Assembly (NCBI RefSeq): GCF_013374995.1
Contig: NZ_CP056030.1
Location: forward strand, 5,488,501-5,552,500
Origin: Pseudomonas eucalypticola
GTDB lineage: Bacteria > Pseudomonadota > Gammaproteobacteria > Pseudomonadales > Pseudomonadaceae
Length of the DNA: 64,000 nucleotides
Direction of reading: 5' to 3'
In this document: positions 45,105 through 54,548 of the stretch, piece after piece
Layout of the letters: the number at the start of each line of letters is the position of its first letter
How positions within the stretch are numbered: position 1 is the stretch's first letter
Translations under genes and position numbers: made by a program
Notes under the pieces: generated by a model
The model's input: only the letters and a program-made list of their open reading frames with translations
Told to the model about the DNA's origin: nothing
Databases searched by the model: none

Positions 45105-46213
45105 TAATCCCCCGCCAAACGCCCCGCTGGCGCATATGGCGCAGGATCGATGATCGGCTCGCGCCCCAGCATCAAATCGGCAAACAACTGGCACGAGGCC
45201 GGCGCCAGCACCAGCCCATTGCGGTAATGCCCGCAGTTCAGCCATAGCCCATCAAAGCCTTCCAGCGCCCCAATGAACGGAATGCCCTCCGGCGACCCCG
45301 GCCGCAATCCCGCCCAATGCTTTACCGGCTGGGCATCGGCCAGCGCTGGCAGCAACTCCACCGCAGACGCCTTCAGGCTCTCCAGGGCGCTGACGGTCGG
45401 GGTCTTGTCATAGCCCTCATGCTCCAGCGTACTGCCCACCAGAATGTGCCCATCACGACGGGGAATGGCGTAGCGCCCCTTGGCCAGCACCATGCTTGGC
45501 AGGAAATCCGCCTCGCACTTGAACAAGATCATCTGCCCTTTCACCGGTTCGACCGGCAGGCGCACGCCCAGGCTTTCCAGCAAGTCGCCGCTCCAGGCGC
45601 CAGCGGTCAGCACCACCTGGTCGCCATGCAACTCACCGTCAGCCGTATTCACCCCGACCACGGCCTGGCCATCGCGCAGGAAGCCTCGCACCTCGCAATG
45701 CTCGCGCACGGTCACGTTCGGCTGCCCCAGCAAGGCGGCCTTCAACGACTTCACCAGCCGCGGGTTGCGCACGTTGGCCACATTGGCCATGTACACCGCA
45801 CTGCGGTAACCGCCGCCCAGTACGGGCACCCCGTCGTAGGCAGCCGAAATGTCCACCTTGCTCAGGGGCCGGTTCAGGCGCTGGGCCCAAGCCAGGGCCT
45901 CGTCTTCGTCCGGCAAGTCCAGCCAGTACAGGCCGGTGGTGTGTACCTCGGGGTCGATGCCGGTATCGGCGAACAACCGCGCGCCCAATTGCGGGTAGAA
46001 ATCCTGCGACCAGTGCGCCAGTGCCGTGACCGCGGCGCTGTAGCGCCAGGGATACAGCGGCGAAACGATGCCGCCACCGGCCCAGGACGATTCCTGGCCC
46101 AGGCCGGAGCGGTCCAGCAGGGTGACGTGGCCTACATGGGGCGCCAGGTTCAGGGCGGTCAGCAAACCGATGACGCCGCCGCCGACGATGATCACTTGTT
46201 GTTGTGTGGGCAT
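45104..46213 (-). CDS. thiO: Glycine oxidase ThiO, FAD-dependent
   Basis: A 369-residue D-amino-acid-oxidase-family enzyme that oxidises glycine to iminoglycine for the thiazole of thiamine. Rossmann motif I-I-V-G-G-G-V-I-G-L at the N-terminus, W-A-G-G-G-I-V-S-P near 50, W-A-G-L-R-P-G-S-P and G-H-Y-R-N-G-L near the C-terminus. Start 46213 is chosen over an upstream frame that runs into pilE. It follows pilE by 22 bp. No other thi gene is present; the place next to pili is conserved in pseudomonads. Confidence 0.93.
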   Translation of the reverse strand: MPTQQQVIIVGGGVIGLLTALNLAPHVGHVTLLDRSGLGQESSWAGGGIVSPLYPWRYSAAVTALAHWSQDFYPQLGARLFADTGIDPEVHTTGLYWLDLPDEDEALAWAQRLNRPLSKVDISAAYDGVPVLGGGYRSAVYMANVANVRNPRLVKSLKAALLGQPNVTVREHCEVRGFLRDGQAVVGVNTADGELHGDQVVLTAGAWSGDLLESLGVRLPVEPVKGQMILFKCEADFLPSMVLAKGRYAIPRRDGHILVGSTLEHEGYDKTPTVSALESLKASAVELLPALADAQPVKHWAGLRPGSPEGIPFIGALEGFDGLWLNCGHYRNGLVLAPASCQLFADLMLGREPIIDPAPYAPAGRLAGD

Positions 46214-46235
46214 GCTTGATCCAGTTTCAGTGAGC

Positions 46236-46625
46236 TCAACGGCCCCAGCAGGTGGCGGTGGCCGTGGTGCCGGAGCTGCTGCGCAGGCCGGTGTTGTCCA
46301 GGGTGAACGCACCGCAGGTGTCGGTGGCCATCAGGGTACCGGCAATGGGTGTGGCTGTCAGGGTATAGGTAGTGGCAGTACTCCCCAGTATGACTGTGTA
46401 CCAGGCGTTGCTCGACGGGTTGGGAAACCCGGCGTAGGTACCGTATTTGGAATACCAGCGTTCCAGGTTTTGCGCCGTCTCAGACATCAGCTCGGTAATC
46501 TCCGCGCGGTGAGTCTTGCGCACGTAGTTGGTGTAGCTCGGGTAGGCGATGGCAGCCAGAATGCCGACGATCGCGACCACGATCATCAGTTCGATCAGCG
46601 TGAACCCGCGGGTGCTTCGTTGCAT
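46236..46625 (-). CDS. pilE: Minor pilin PilE
   Basis: A 129-residue pseudopilin with leader M-Q-R-S-T-R-G, cleavage G/F-T-L-I-E, helix [17 protein letters not shown] and two Cys in the C-terminal half. It is last in the minor pilin operon, 13 bp after pilY1. In P. aeruginosa PilE links the priming complex to the pilus shaft. Confidence 0.93.
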   Translation of the reverse strand: MQRSTRGFTLIELMIVVAIVGILAAIAYPSYTNYVRKTHRAEITELMSETAQNLERWYSKYGTYAGFPNPSSNAWYTVILGSTATTYTLTATPIAGTLMATDTCGAFTLDNTGLRSSSGTTATATCWGR

Positions 46626-46638
46626 GTTCAGAGTCCTT

Positions 46639-49600
46639 CTATTGGATTTGCCGCCACATGATACGGCTCGCCGTGGTCACCGATCCTGCGGCCTCCACCA
46701 GCACCGTGAGTGTACCGCTGGAATCGTTGACGATCTTGCGCTGGCTCGCCGCCGTCGTGGAGGTCGCCGCCACACTGACAATGGCGTTCAGATCGGGAAT
46801 GCCCGTGGAGATATACAGGCCACTGACCCTGGTGTCACTGGCATTGACCGAACCGTCGCCGTTGGTGTCCAGCACCGGGTAGCTCAGCAAGCTGCCGTTG
46901 AGGGCATCCAACTCGATGATGTAACCGCTGCCCTGGCTGGAACAAGGGTCGGTAGTGTCAATGTCGGCGGTGGTGAAGATCACCCTGCCAGATGTATACG
47001 CCGCTTGGTATATAACCCGGTTACCGGTCAGCAGGGTGCCGTAGACCAGCGGGATGTACCAGCCTTTCTGCGAGGTGTAGTCCGTCACATTCGAGGTGGT
47101 GGTCAGATACTGACTGCTGCCAGAGGTATAGGTGCCCGTTACTGCCTGCGCTTGCAGGTTGGACACGGTGTAATTGCCGGTGGCATTGTCGGCATCCCAT
47201 ACCGCATAGAACGCCTCGCTATCGGTGGTGGTCTTGTCCGTGGTTTCCAGCAGTTTGCCTGTGCCGAAATACACCATCTTGCCGCTGGTGCTGTTGGTTA
47301 CCAACAAGGGCTGAGCGGTGATGGGCTGGGTGGCACCGCCCGGCGCCGTGAACAGAGGGCTACCGGAAAACGCCACCGCCCAGCTTGCTGTGGACGTACT
47401 GCTGAGGTCGAACTTCCACATGTGGCCCAACAGGTCCCCGCCGTACGCGGCCTGAACCACGTTGGAGGCATTGACCTTCAGCTTGACCGACGACAATCCA
47501 TTGCTGCCGTTGCTGCTCTCCGCCACGATCTCCTTGATCAGCGCCCCGGTCGCCAGGTTTACCACGAAGAGTGATGCCACCCCCTTGGTGCTGCCATAGC
47601 CGTTTGCGATGAACGCTGCCCAGGTCCCGTCAGGCAAGCGGGCCACTTCGGGCTTGGAGTAGGCATAGCCGAGGTTCGCGAACGTGGTTGCGGTATCCGG
47701 ACGCAATTCCCACAATGCCTTGGGCGTACTGCTTTTAGTCGCCGCGTCGAAGATCTGTACAGCCGTATACGCCTTTCCACCGCCGCCTGTACCGGTCAGT
47801 GCGATGGTTTTCCAGGCGCTGCTGATCTGCGCATCGAACACTGCAATCTGGCCGTCGTTGAGGAAGGTATGGGACGTGCCGTTGACATAGGTGGTATCGG
47901 CAACCTTTTCCAGCGATGGCAATGCCGTCGAGGGCATGTAGGCATAGTCGCGCACACCGGTATTGGCATTGAGTACGTTGAAGAAACCATCATTGGCATT
48001 GACCAGCAAACGAGGCGTCATGTTCGCCGACTTGATCGCCAGAAAACTCGTATAGGTAGAGTCGTTGGTCAAGTCCGACGCGGTCTGATCGGTGGCCGCC
48101 GCCAACGTCAGGGGCGAATTGATGATATCGCCCATCAGTACCGTGCGTGTACGCAGGCCAGTGACGTTAGTACCCTTGGCCCAGTTCACCAGACTGGTAG
48201 CTGTCACGCCTGACGGGACGCTGGCGGTCAAGACGGCCTGCTGCGCGCTGGAGTAGTTGGCATAGTTCATGGTAATAGGCAGCGCGGTGCTGGTGTTATA
48301 CGACTCGAACGTAGGCGCCGTGGTGCCGACCGCCATGGTGGTATTGGTCGTCCAACTGGCGGTGGAGCTGATCACGCCCGCCGTGCTGATCGCGTAGGCA
48401 TTGATAACCCCGCGCCAGTCGGCTGGGTCATAAAGCGTCTGGTAGTAAACAGTGCTGGAGGTCAACGTCGAAGAGTTGGTGGCGCCTGCCCCACCGGACC
48501 CGGCCTTGGAGGTGATATCGCTGAGCGCCGAAGACAGTGCTGCGGTAAGGCTGGTGCTGTCGCTGGCCTGATAGTACTTGCCATGGCCATAGCTCGCTGC
48601 ATCCGACAGCATCTGGTTCGAAGAGGTAAACCCCACGGTATAGGTCAGCATGTTCTGCTTGGGGAAATCGGCCGCGTCCCAACTCTTGCCGGCGGCATCG
48701 GTGCTGGTGGTGGACGCCGCGCGCATGTCGATGTCGTAGGCGAACTTGGCGATGTCATCCAGGTAGAGCGTGTCACCCTCGCTATCACCACTCAGGTTTG
48801 CGCCGTCATTGTTGATGCCATCCCAGTTGGGTAGATTCTTGCCGCCCAGCGGGTCATTGGTAGGGAACGTACGGTCGTAGGTAGGCAGGCCATCGGTGAT
48901 CACCACGCCGAAATTCTTTTGGCAGCGGTACTGAATGGGGCTCGTATAGGTGGTTGGGGAAGAGTTGTAGTAAGGCGCCATACCCCGCATGTAGCGGGTG
49001 ATTTCGTAATAGGTCTCCGCCAGCGGAGTGTTGGCCACCGCCGCCAGGGCGTTGATGGAACTGACGAGGTTATTGTAGTTGGTGGTGGCCTGCGCGGTCG
49101 TGGTACTGCCGCTCACCGCCTGCAAGTCACTGATGGAGCGGGCGATATAACCACCCGGCCCGCGGTCGGCATTGGTGGGCGAGTTGAACGTGGCCAGGCC
49201 GAAACGCAGGTTGCGATTGGCAGCCACCAGCGCCGCAGACACCGTGCGGGCCACGTTGATGCGGTAGTCGGTCGGTATGGTACCGGTGGTGAAGTCGGTG
49301 TTTTTACCATTCGCCAGGTTGACCAGATAAGCCAGGTAGGCTGCCGAGTAGCGGGTGTTGCCACTGCCCACGGGGTCGGGCAGCTTCAGGCAGATAGACG
49401 CTAGCCCCAGCAGCCCGCGGTAGAAGCCATACCAGCCACTGGAGCACCCGCCGCGGTTGAGGTCGGAAATGAAAATACTGGTATCGGTCATATCCAGCGC
49501 CTGCCCGAACAGGCAATTGCTGTCGGAAGCACAGATATAGATCTGGGAAGGCGTGGCCGTCGAGTCGAAACCACTTGCCCAGATGATGCTGTTCATACTG

Positions 49601-49767
49601 CCCGAGTCGTCGACCAACAGCATGACATTGGGCGTCACCGCCGCCGCACTGAGCAGTGGCGATGTAGATGGGGCGAAGGCCTGTGCCGGTATTCCCACGA
49701 AGAACACCAGGCACATGCCCAGCAGCAGGCCCAGGCAGCGCCGCAGAGTCCGTTTGCTATTTCGCAT
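46639..49767 (-). CDS. pilY1: Pilus tip adhesin PilY1
   Basis: A 1042-residue exported protein. Signal peptide ends P-A-Q-A near residue 30. A von Willebrand A-like N-terminal region has the MIDAS D-D-S-G-S (53-57). The C-terminal ~450 residues form the PilY1 beta-propeller with a calcium loop D-T-N-G-D-G-S-V-N near 965. It is a little shorter than P. aeruginosa PilY1. ATG 49767 has GGAG 7 bp upstream; the GTG at 49773 is too close to it. It acts in adhesion, surface sensing and pilus priming with PilVWX. Confidence 0.93.
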   Translation of the reverse strand: MRNSKRTLRRCLGLLLGMCLVFFVGIPAQAFAPSTSPLLSAAAVTPNVMLLVDDSGSMNSIIWASGFDSTATPSQIYICASDSNCLFGQALDMTDTSIFISDLNRGGCSSGWYGFYRGLLGLASICLKLPDPVGSGNTRYSAAYLAYLVNLANGKNTDFTTGTIPTDYRINVARTVSAALVAANRNLRFGLATFNSPTNADRGPGGYIARSISDLQAVSGSTTTAQATTNYNNLVSSINALAAVANTPLAETYYEITRYMRGMAPYYNSSPTTYTSPIQYRCQKNFGVVITDGLPTYDRTFPTNDPLGGKNLPNWDGINNDGANLSGDSEGDTLYLDDIAKFAYDIDMRAASTTSTDAAGKSWDAADFPKQNMLTYTVGFTSSNQMLSDAASYGHGKYYQASDSTSLTAALSSALSDITSKAGSGGAGATNSSTLTSSTVYYQTLYDPADWRGVINAYAISTAGVISSTASWTTNTTMAVGTTAPTFESYNTSTALPITMNYANYSSAQQAVLTASVPSGVTATSLVNWAKGTNVTGLRTRTVLMGDIINSPLTLAAATDQTASDLTNDSTYTSFLAIKSANMTPRLLVNANDGFFNVLNANTGVRDYAYMPSTALPSLEKVADTTYVNGTSHTFLNDGQIAVFDAQISSAWKTIALTGTGGGGKAYTAVQIFDAATKSSTPKALWELRPDTATTFANLGYAYSKPEVARLPDGTWAAFIANGYGSTKGVASLFVVNLATGALIKEIVAESSNGSNGLSSVKLKVNASNVVQAAYGGDLLGHMWKFDLSSTSTASWAVAFSGSPLFTAPGGATQPITAQPLLVTNSTSGKMVYFGTGKLLETTDKTTTDSEAFYAVWDADNATGNYTVSNLQAQAVTGTYTSGSSQYLTTTSNVTDYTSQKGWYIPLVYGTLLTGNRVIYQAAYTSGRVIFTTADIDTTDPCSSQGSGYIIELDALNGSLLSYPVLDTNGDGSVNASDTRVSGLYISTGIPDLNAIVSVAATSTTAASQRKIVNDSSGTLTVLVEAAGSVTTASRIMWRQIQ

Positions 49768-50341
49768 ACACACTCTCCAGTACCGAGCGCGGGTTGGTCA
49801 ACGGCGTCGCCGCGGTGAAACCGATAGCGGTAATGCGGTACAACGAAGCACTGGTGGAACTGCTGTTGGCCGGGTCGCTGGTGGTGCCGATCATCTGTAC
49901 GCCGTAGAAGCCCGTGGTGCCCACCGCCACCCAGGTAATGCCGGCGGTACCGTAGACCCCAGCGGTCGTTACCTGGTTGTAGTCGGTGGCAGGTGGCGGC
50001 GCACAGGTCGTGGTCGTAGTGCATTTGGCCAAAGTATAACCTGTGGTGGCGACTGCATTCTCACCCGCGCGCAAAGCTGCCTCGGCCGCCTGGAAGGTCG
50101 TGTTTCGGGTTTGCACGCTGCTGGCCATTTTTTCCTGCAAGGTGGCGTTGTGCATGGATGAAACGCCGATCATGGTAATCAGCAGCAACATCACCAACGC
50201 CACCAGCAGGACCATGCCTTGCTGGGAACGCTGGCTCGGGGGGAGGCAAAGGGGCGACCGCGCTTCATCGGCACCGTCCTCATGGCAAGCGGTTGCGAAT
50301 AGCCGCAACGACGTTGAAGGTCTGGTTGGCCACTCGTCCAT
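49757..50341 (-). CDS. pilX: Minor pilin PilX; 5' end probably frameshifted
   Basis: The open frame encodes the PilX core: a prepilin-type site Q-Q-G/M-V-L-L with a hydrophobic helix and no Glu at +5, as in PilX/GspK proteins, then M-Q/H-N-A-T-L-Q-E-K-M. In this frame the only starts are an ATG at 50341, 62 bp inside pilW, giving an odd 42-residue leader, or an internal ATG that removes the leader. The natural start ATG 50268, with a GAGG site, is in another frame and runs out of frame at a six-G tract (plus strand 50238-50243). One more G would give M-K-R-G-R-P-F-A-S-P-P-S and a normal leader. See findings. Confidence 0.8.
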   Translation of the reverse strand: MDEWPTRPSTSLRLFATACHEDGADEARSPLCLPPSQRSQQGMVLLVALVMLLLITMIGVSSMHNATLQEKMASSVQTRNTTFQAAEAALRAGENAVATTGYTLAKCTTTTTCAPPPATDYNQVTTAGVYGTAGITWVAVGTTGFYGVQMIGTTSDPANSSSTSASLYRITAIGFTAATPLTNPRSVLESVYAK

Positions 50342-51008
50342 TGGGATCGGACAAGGTCAGGGTGATGCGTACACTGCGAATGTTGGCCGCGGAAGCAGGC
50401 GTTGCCGTGTAGGAAGTAATCGGGCTGCCAACGCTGGTGTCGGCAGCCATGCCAAACAGCACGCTCATGGCGGCGACGTTACTGATCAGCACCGATTGGG
50501 TAGTGCCAGACACGGTCAGCAATTGCTGGGTGGTGCTGTTGTAGGTGTAAATCACCTTGCGGATTGGCAATGCAATCATCCCAGTAGCCGTCTTGGCGCC
50601 AGCCGAAACGGTCGAAGGGCTGGTGACGCAATCGGTGAGAATGGTCCAGGTCGGCGTGGTACTGCTGCCCACATCCCCGGTGATCAAGGTCAACGTTCCA
50701 GTGGTCACGGTACCGACCGTGGTGGTCACGTAGGTGATCGGGCTCACCTGGGCGGCGATGAAATCAGCGGCGGTGGCGTCCGGCGTGACCGTCTCCACGC
50801 ACCCGAACATCCCCACCATGCGAATTTCCTGCACCATCTTGCTCAACGCATAACGCGCGTCTTCTTGCATGGCCGCTGATGCATTCTGCGCCAGGTAGGT
50901 ATTCTTGGCGGACACGAATATCTGCAAGACACCCAACAGGATGATCAGGCCCAGCAGTATCGCCACCATCAACTCAATCAGGCCGAAACCGGCGCAATGC
51001 TTTCTCAT
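50280..51008 (-). CDS. pilW: Minor pilin PilW
   Basis: A 242-residue pseudopilin with leader M-R-K-H-C-A-G, cleavage G/F-G-L-I-E, helix L-M-V-A-I-L-L-G-L-I-I-L-L-G-V-L and the PilW-type M-Q-E-D-A-R-Y-A segment. It overlaps pilV by 4 bp. Together with PilV, PilX and PilY1 it forms the tip-priming subcomplex. Confidence 0.93.
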   Translation of the reverse strand: MRKHCAGFGLIELMVAILLGLIILLGVLQIFVSAKNTYLAQNASAAMQEDARYALSKMVQEIRMVGMFGCVETVTPDATAADFIAAQVSPITYVTTTVGTVTTGTLTLITGDVGSSTTPTWTILTDCVTSPSTVSAGAKTATGMIALPIRKVIYTYNSTTQQLLTVSGTTQSVLISNVAAMSVLFGMAADTSVGSPITSYTATPASAANIRSVRITLTLSDPNGRVANQTFNVVAAIRNRLP

Positions 51009-51499
51009 TGGGTCACCGTGCCGTCATTGAACGCCCTGGACACCAACGTGAACGTCTGGGTATTGGTGTTCTGATTGGCCGTCGTGGCGTTGATCGCGTT
51101 CACGCTGTTGCCCGCCCGCGCATCCCCCCATTTGATCGTGATGGTAATGACGTTGTTGGCGATGGCGATGGAGCCGTCGGCGTTGCTACTGCCACCCAGG
51201 CCGCTGTTGATATTGGTCTTGAAGTCGGACCAGTCCAGCGCCCGAGGGTCGGAGGTGGCGGTGGTGGTGGTCGCGGCCTGCGCCGAGGCCAGGGTGTAGT
51301 TGGCGCCGTTGTTGGCGCGGATGCGGTCGAGCATGTCATAGGCGATGAAACTGGCCTGGGTGCGCATGGCCGAGCTGTCGGTGTATTTCAAGGCGTTCAC
51401 CTGGATGGCGGCCGCGCCCAGCAGGCCGATGGCCAGAATCAGCAAGGCCACCAGCACTTCGATCAATGAAAAGCCCCGCTGGGCGGTTTTCAGGCTCAT
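51005..51499 (-). CDS. pilV: Minor pilin PilV
   Basis: A 164-residue pseudopilin read from ATG 51499, which overlaps the fimT stop (ATGA). Leader M-S-L-K-T-A-Q-R-G, cleavage G/F-S-L-I-E, then helix V-L-V-A-L-L-I-L-A-I-G-L-L-G. The longer upstream frame lies inside fimT and is discarded. Confidence 0.93.
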   Translation of the reverse strand: MSLKTAQRGFSLIEVLVALLILAIGLLGAAAIQVNALKYTDSSAMRTQASFIAYDMLDRIRANNGANYTLASAQAATTTTATSDPRALDWSDFKTNINSGLGGSSNADGSIAIANNVITITIKWGDARAGNSVNAINATTANQNTNTQTFTLVSRAFNDGTVTQ

Positions 51500-51960
51500 G
51501 TACAGGTTCCGCTCAAGACGATACGACCATTGAGGCACACGCCCAGGCTGCGGGTGACAGTGCCCTGGGTGTAGGTCAGGTTGAGCGCGGACGCCGGGAA
51601 GGTCAGCCCGCCCAGGTTGTTGAATTCGATGTAGGCGGCCGTGGTGCTGAACGCCAGCTTCGCCTGGCTGGACATCCCGGGGATCACCCGCAGCGTCGTG
51701 CCGCCCGAGCTCAGGGCGATATTGAGGACGCCGGTCCAGGCCCCTGCCGTAGCAGGCGTGATGCGTACGCTCAGGCCGCGGTTGATGGCTTCGATGCGGG
51801 TGTAATTGAGGGCTTGGTAAAGGTCATTGGTTTCCGAGTCCGCCCGGTTGTTGGCGATCAGCTTGGTGTACGACGGCAGCGCGATGGCAGCCATGATGGC
51901 CAGAATCGCCACCGTCACCACCATCTCCACCATGGTGAACCCATTACGTCTTGAATCCAT
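51496..51960 (-). CDS. fimT: Minor pilin, GspH/FimT/FimU type
   Basis: A 154-residue pseudopilin with leader M-D-S-R-R-N-G, cleavage G/F-T-M-V-E and a GspH-like domain ending in C-L-N-G-R-I-V-L-S-G. It is first gene of the minor pilin operon, preceded by a strong GGGGGAG ribosome site. P. aeruginosa has both FimT and FimU here; this one gene takes the FimU position, so either name could apply. Confidence 0.88.
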   Translation of the reverse strand: MDSRRNGFTMVEMVVTVAILAIMAAIALPSYTKLIANNRADSETNDLYQALNYTRIEAINRGLSVRITPATAGAWTGVLNIALSSGGTTLRVIPGMSSQAKLAFSTTAAYIEFNNLGGLTFPASALNLTYTQGTVTRSLGVCLNGRIVLSGTCT

Positions 51961-52103
51961 TTACCCCACTCCCCCGAATGCGCTTGGACTATAAACCAGC
52001 AGTGCCCGCGCTAAAGCAGCGCACAGGATATACGGTTGTTCCAGAGGGATCAGCGTTCATCTGTACGAACTCGTCACCGCGTTGCCACGCAAGGAGCCTC
52101 GGC

Positions 52104-52628
52104 ATGCCCCAACAAGGTTTCACGCTGCTGCAGTTGTTGATAACGCTCGCCATCGCCAGTGTGTTGCTGCACCTGGCGGCCCCGGCCTATGAGGAAATGC
52201 TCGCCAGCCACCGGCGCCAGGTCATCGCCCAGGAGCTGCTGGCAAGCCTGCGGGCGGCACGTACCGACGCGGTGCTGGAGCACCGCGATGTGCTCATGCA
52301 TGCCCTGGAAGGTGACTGGGCCAACGGCTGGCGGGTCATCGCCGACCAAAGTGGCAAGGGCGCCAGCGATACCGACAACCCGGTACTGCGAGTGCATCAG
52401 GGTATGCCCAGGATGCTGGTGAAGGGCAACACACCGGTACGTGAGCAAGTGCGGTTCACGGGCCAGGGTTGGGCGCTGCAGGACAACGGCGCGTTTCAGG
52501 CCGGCACCGTGCACGTGTGTGATGGAAAAACGGGAGAGAGCCATTACCAGGTGGTGGTGGCCAAGAGCGGCCGCGTGCACCTGACGAACAAAAGGGCCCA
52601 GCAGGCCCTTTGTTCAGTGCAGACCTAG
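52104..52628 (+). CDS. GspH/FimT-like pseudopilin with Gln at position +5
   Basis: A 174-residue protein read from ATG 52104, with AAGGAG 7 bp upstream. It has a very short leader M-P-Q-Q-G, cleavage G/F-T-L-L-Q, then a hydrophobic helix and a soluble domain with a late C-D-G-K and C-S. The usual Glu at +5 of the mature protein is Gln. It is divergent from the minor pilin operon and ends convergently with ispH, sharing 4 bp. It probably stands for the second FimT/FimU-like gene of this locus. PilD should process it, since the Gly at -1 is kept. Confidence 0.82.
   Translation: MPQQGFTLLQLLITLAIASVLLHLAAPAYEEMLASHRRQVIAQELLASLRAARTDAVLEHRDVLMHALEGDWANGWRVIADQSGKGASDTDNPVLRVHQGMPRMLVKGNTPVREQVRFTGQGWALQDNGAFQAGTVHVCDGKTGESHYQVVVAKSGRVHLTNKRAQQALCSVQT
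52588..52613 (-). terminator. Terminator of ispH embedded in the neighbouring coding end
   Basis: Stem AAAGGGCC / GGCCCTTT with a 5-base loop and TTTTGTT on the minus strand. It lies 12 bp past the ispH stop and inside the last codons of the convergent pseudopilin gene; it could also act on the plus strand. Confidence 0.65.
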
Positions 52629-53569
52629 ATGGCCTTGACGCGCAGTTCCTTGGGCATCGAGAACGTGATGTTCTCCGGCCGCCCGTCCAGCTCTTCGGCG
52701 CCCGTGGCGCCCCAGGCACGCAGCTGCTCGATCACGCCACGCACCAGCACTTCCGGTGCCGAGGCACCGGCGGTGATACCGATGCGCTGCACGCCGTCGA
52801 ACCAGCTTTGTTGCATATCTTCGGCGCCGTCGATCAGGTACGCCGGGGTGGCCATGCGCTCGGCCAGCTCGCGCAGGCGGTTGGAGTTGGAGCTGTTGGG
52901 GCTGCCCACTACCAGGACCACATCGCACTCGTCAGCCAGCTGCTTGACCGCGTCCTGGCGGTTTTGCGTGGCGTAGCAGATATCGTCCTTGCGCGGGCCG
53001 CCGATGTTGGGGAAACGCGTGCGCAGCGCGTCGATGACGCGACTGGTGTCGTCCATCGACAGGGTGGTCTGGGTGACGAAGGCGACGTTGTCGGGGTTGC
53101 GCACCGCCAGGGTAGCCACGTCCTTCTCGTCTTCGACCAGGTAGATCGAGCCGCCGTTGCTGGCGTCGTACTGGCCCATGGTACCTTCCACTTCCGGGTG
53201 CCCGGCGTGGCCGATCAGGATGCATTCGCGGCCGTCACGGCTGTAGCGCGCCACCTCGATGTGCACCTTGGTCACCAGCGGGCACGTAGCGTCGAACACT
53301 TTCAGGCCACGGCCGGCCGCTTCCTGGCGCACGGCCTGGGAAACACCGTGGGCGCTGAAGATGACAATGACGTCGTCCGGCACCTGGTCCAGTTCTTCGA
53401 CGAAGATGGCACCGCGGTTACGCAGGTCTTCGACCACGAACTTGTTGTGCACCACTTCATGGCGCACGTAGATCGGCGGGCCGAAGACCTCCAGGGCGCG
53501 GTTGACGATTTCGATCGCGCGGTCCACGCCGGCGCAGAAGCCACGGGGGTTGGCGAGTTTGATTTGCAT
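52625..53569 (-). CDS. ispH: 4-hydroxy-3-methylbut-2-enyl diphosphate reductase IspH
   Basis: A 314-residue [4Fe-4S] enzyme making IPP and DMAPP at the end of the MEP isoprenoid pathway. The three cluster Cys lie in G-F-C-A-G-V-D (12), A-T-C-P-L-V (~96) and D-I-C-Y-A-T-Q-N-R (~197). ATG 53569 gives the standard M-Q-I-K-L-A-N-P start; the upstream frame extension is discarded. It is last in ribF-ileS-lspA-fkpB-ispH. Confidence 0.96.
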   Translation of the reverse strand: MQIKLANPRGFCAGVDRAIEIVNRALEVFGPPIYVRHEVVHNKFVVEDLRNRGAIFVEELDQVPDDVIVIFSAHGVSQAVRQEAAGRGLKVFDATCPLVTKVHIEVARYSRDGRECILIGHAGHPEVEGTMGQYDASNGGSIYLVEDEKDVATLAVRNPDNVAFVTQTTLSMDDTSRVIDALRTRFPNIGGPRKDDICYATQNRQDAVKQLADECDVVLVVGSPNSSNSNRLRELAERMATPAYLIDGAEDMQQSWFDGVQRIGITAGASAPEVLVRGVIEQLRAWGATGAEELDGRPENITFSMPKELRVKAI

Positions 53570-53602
53570 GCTGTGCCTCGTGCTTGCGCGCTGGGGCAAG
53601 GC

Positions 53603-54040
53603 TCAGAGAGCCTTGACCTCGATGATGTCCACTTCGAAGTTCAGGGTCTTGCCAGCCAGCGGGTGGTTGAAGTCGACGGTCACTTGCGCGTCGTCGAACG
53701 CCTTCACCACGCCGGGCAGTTCAGTATTGGCCGCGTCGTTGAAGATCACCAGCAGGCCTTCCGACAGCTCCATGTCCTGGAACTGCGAGCGTGGCATGAT
53801 CTGCACGTTCTGCGGGTTGGGCTGACCGAAGGCGTTCTCCGGCGGGACCACCACGGTGCGCTTGTCACCGGCCTTGAAACCGAAGATCGCCGCCTCGAAA
53901 CCGGGCAACAGGTTGCCGTCGCCCACCTTGAACACGGCCGGGGCCTTGTCGAAGGTGCTGTCGACGGTGTCACCGTTTTCCAGGTGCAGGGCGAAGTGCA
54001 GGGTCACTTCGGTGTTTTGAGCGATACGCTGCTCAGTCAT
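53603..54040 (-). CDS. fkpB: FKBP-type peptidyl-prolyl isomerase FkpB (SlpA)
   Basis: A 145-residue cytoplasmic SlyD-like isomerase and chaperone: F-K-V-G-D-G-N-L-L-P-G-F-E, then an inserted flap, then F-N-H-P-L-A-G-K-T-L. It overlaps the lspA stop by 8 bp. The place between lspA and ispH is conserved. Confidence 0.95.
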   Translation of the reverse strand: MTEQRIAQNTEVTLHFALHLENGDTVDSTFDKAPAVFKVGDGNLLPGFEAAIFGFKAGDKRTVVVPPENAFGQPNPQNVQIMPRSQFQDMELSEGLLVIFNDAANTELPGVVKAFDDAQVTVDFNHPLAGKTLNFEVDIIEVKAL

Positions 54041-54548
54041 GGACCGCGTCTCCGGTTTTCTTGCTCTTGAACATGTCCAGGGCCAGCATCACCGCGCCGA
54101 TGGTAATGGCGCTGTCGGCCAGGTTGAACGCCGGGAAGTACCAGCGGTTCTGCCAATGCACCAGCACGAAGTCGATCACGTGGCCCAGCACGATACGGTC
54201 GTACAGGTTGCCCAGCGCGCCGCCCAGTACCAGCACCAAGGCCACGGCCAGCCAGTTTTCATGGCGGCCCAGGCGCTTGAGCCACACCAGCAGCACGGCG
54301 CTGACCACCACCGCGATCAGGGCGAACAGCCAGCGCTGCCAGCCGGAACTGTCGGCGAGGAAGCTGAAGGCCGCGCCCGTGTTGTAGGCCAGGGTCCAGC
54401 TGAAGTAGTCGGGAATGACCACCATTTGCTGGTACAGGCTCAGGTTGCTCTGGAAGTAGATCTTGCTGGCCTGGTCGAGGACCAGAACCAGCACGCTCAA
54501 CCAGAGCCAACCCAGGCGCCCGAAGCGCCCGGCATCGGCCTTAGGCAT
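54033..54548 (-). CDS. lspA: Signal peptidase II (prolipoprotein)
   Basis: A 171-residue inner-membrane aspartyl protease cutting lipoprotein signal peptides. Four membrane helices; catalytic Asp residues in N-L-Y-D-R-I-V (~125) and F-N-L-A-D-S-A-I (~145). ATG 54548 overlaps the ileS stop by 8 bp. Confidence 0.96.
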   Translation of the reverse strand: MPKADAGRFGRLGWLWLSVLVLVLDQASKIYFQSNLSLYQQMVVIPDYFSWTLAYNTGAAFSFLADSSGWQRWLFALIAVVVSAVLLVWLKRLGRHENWLAVALVLVLGGALGNLYDRIVLGHVIDFVLVHWQNRWYFPAFNLADSAITIGAVMLALDMFKSKKTGDAVHD

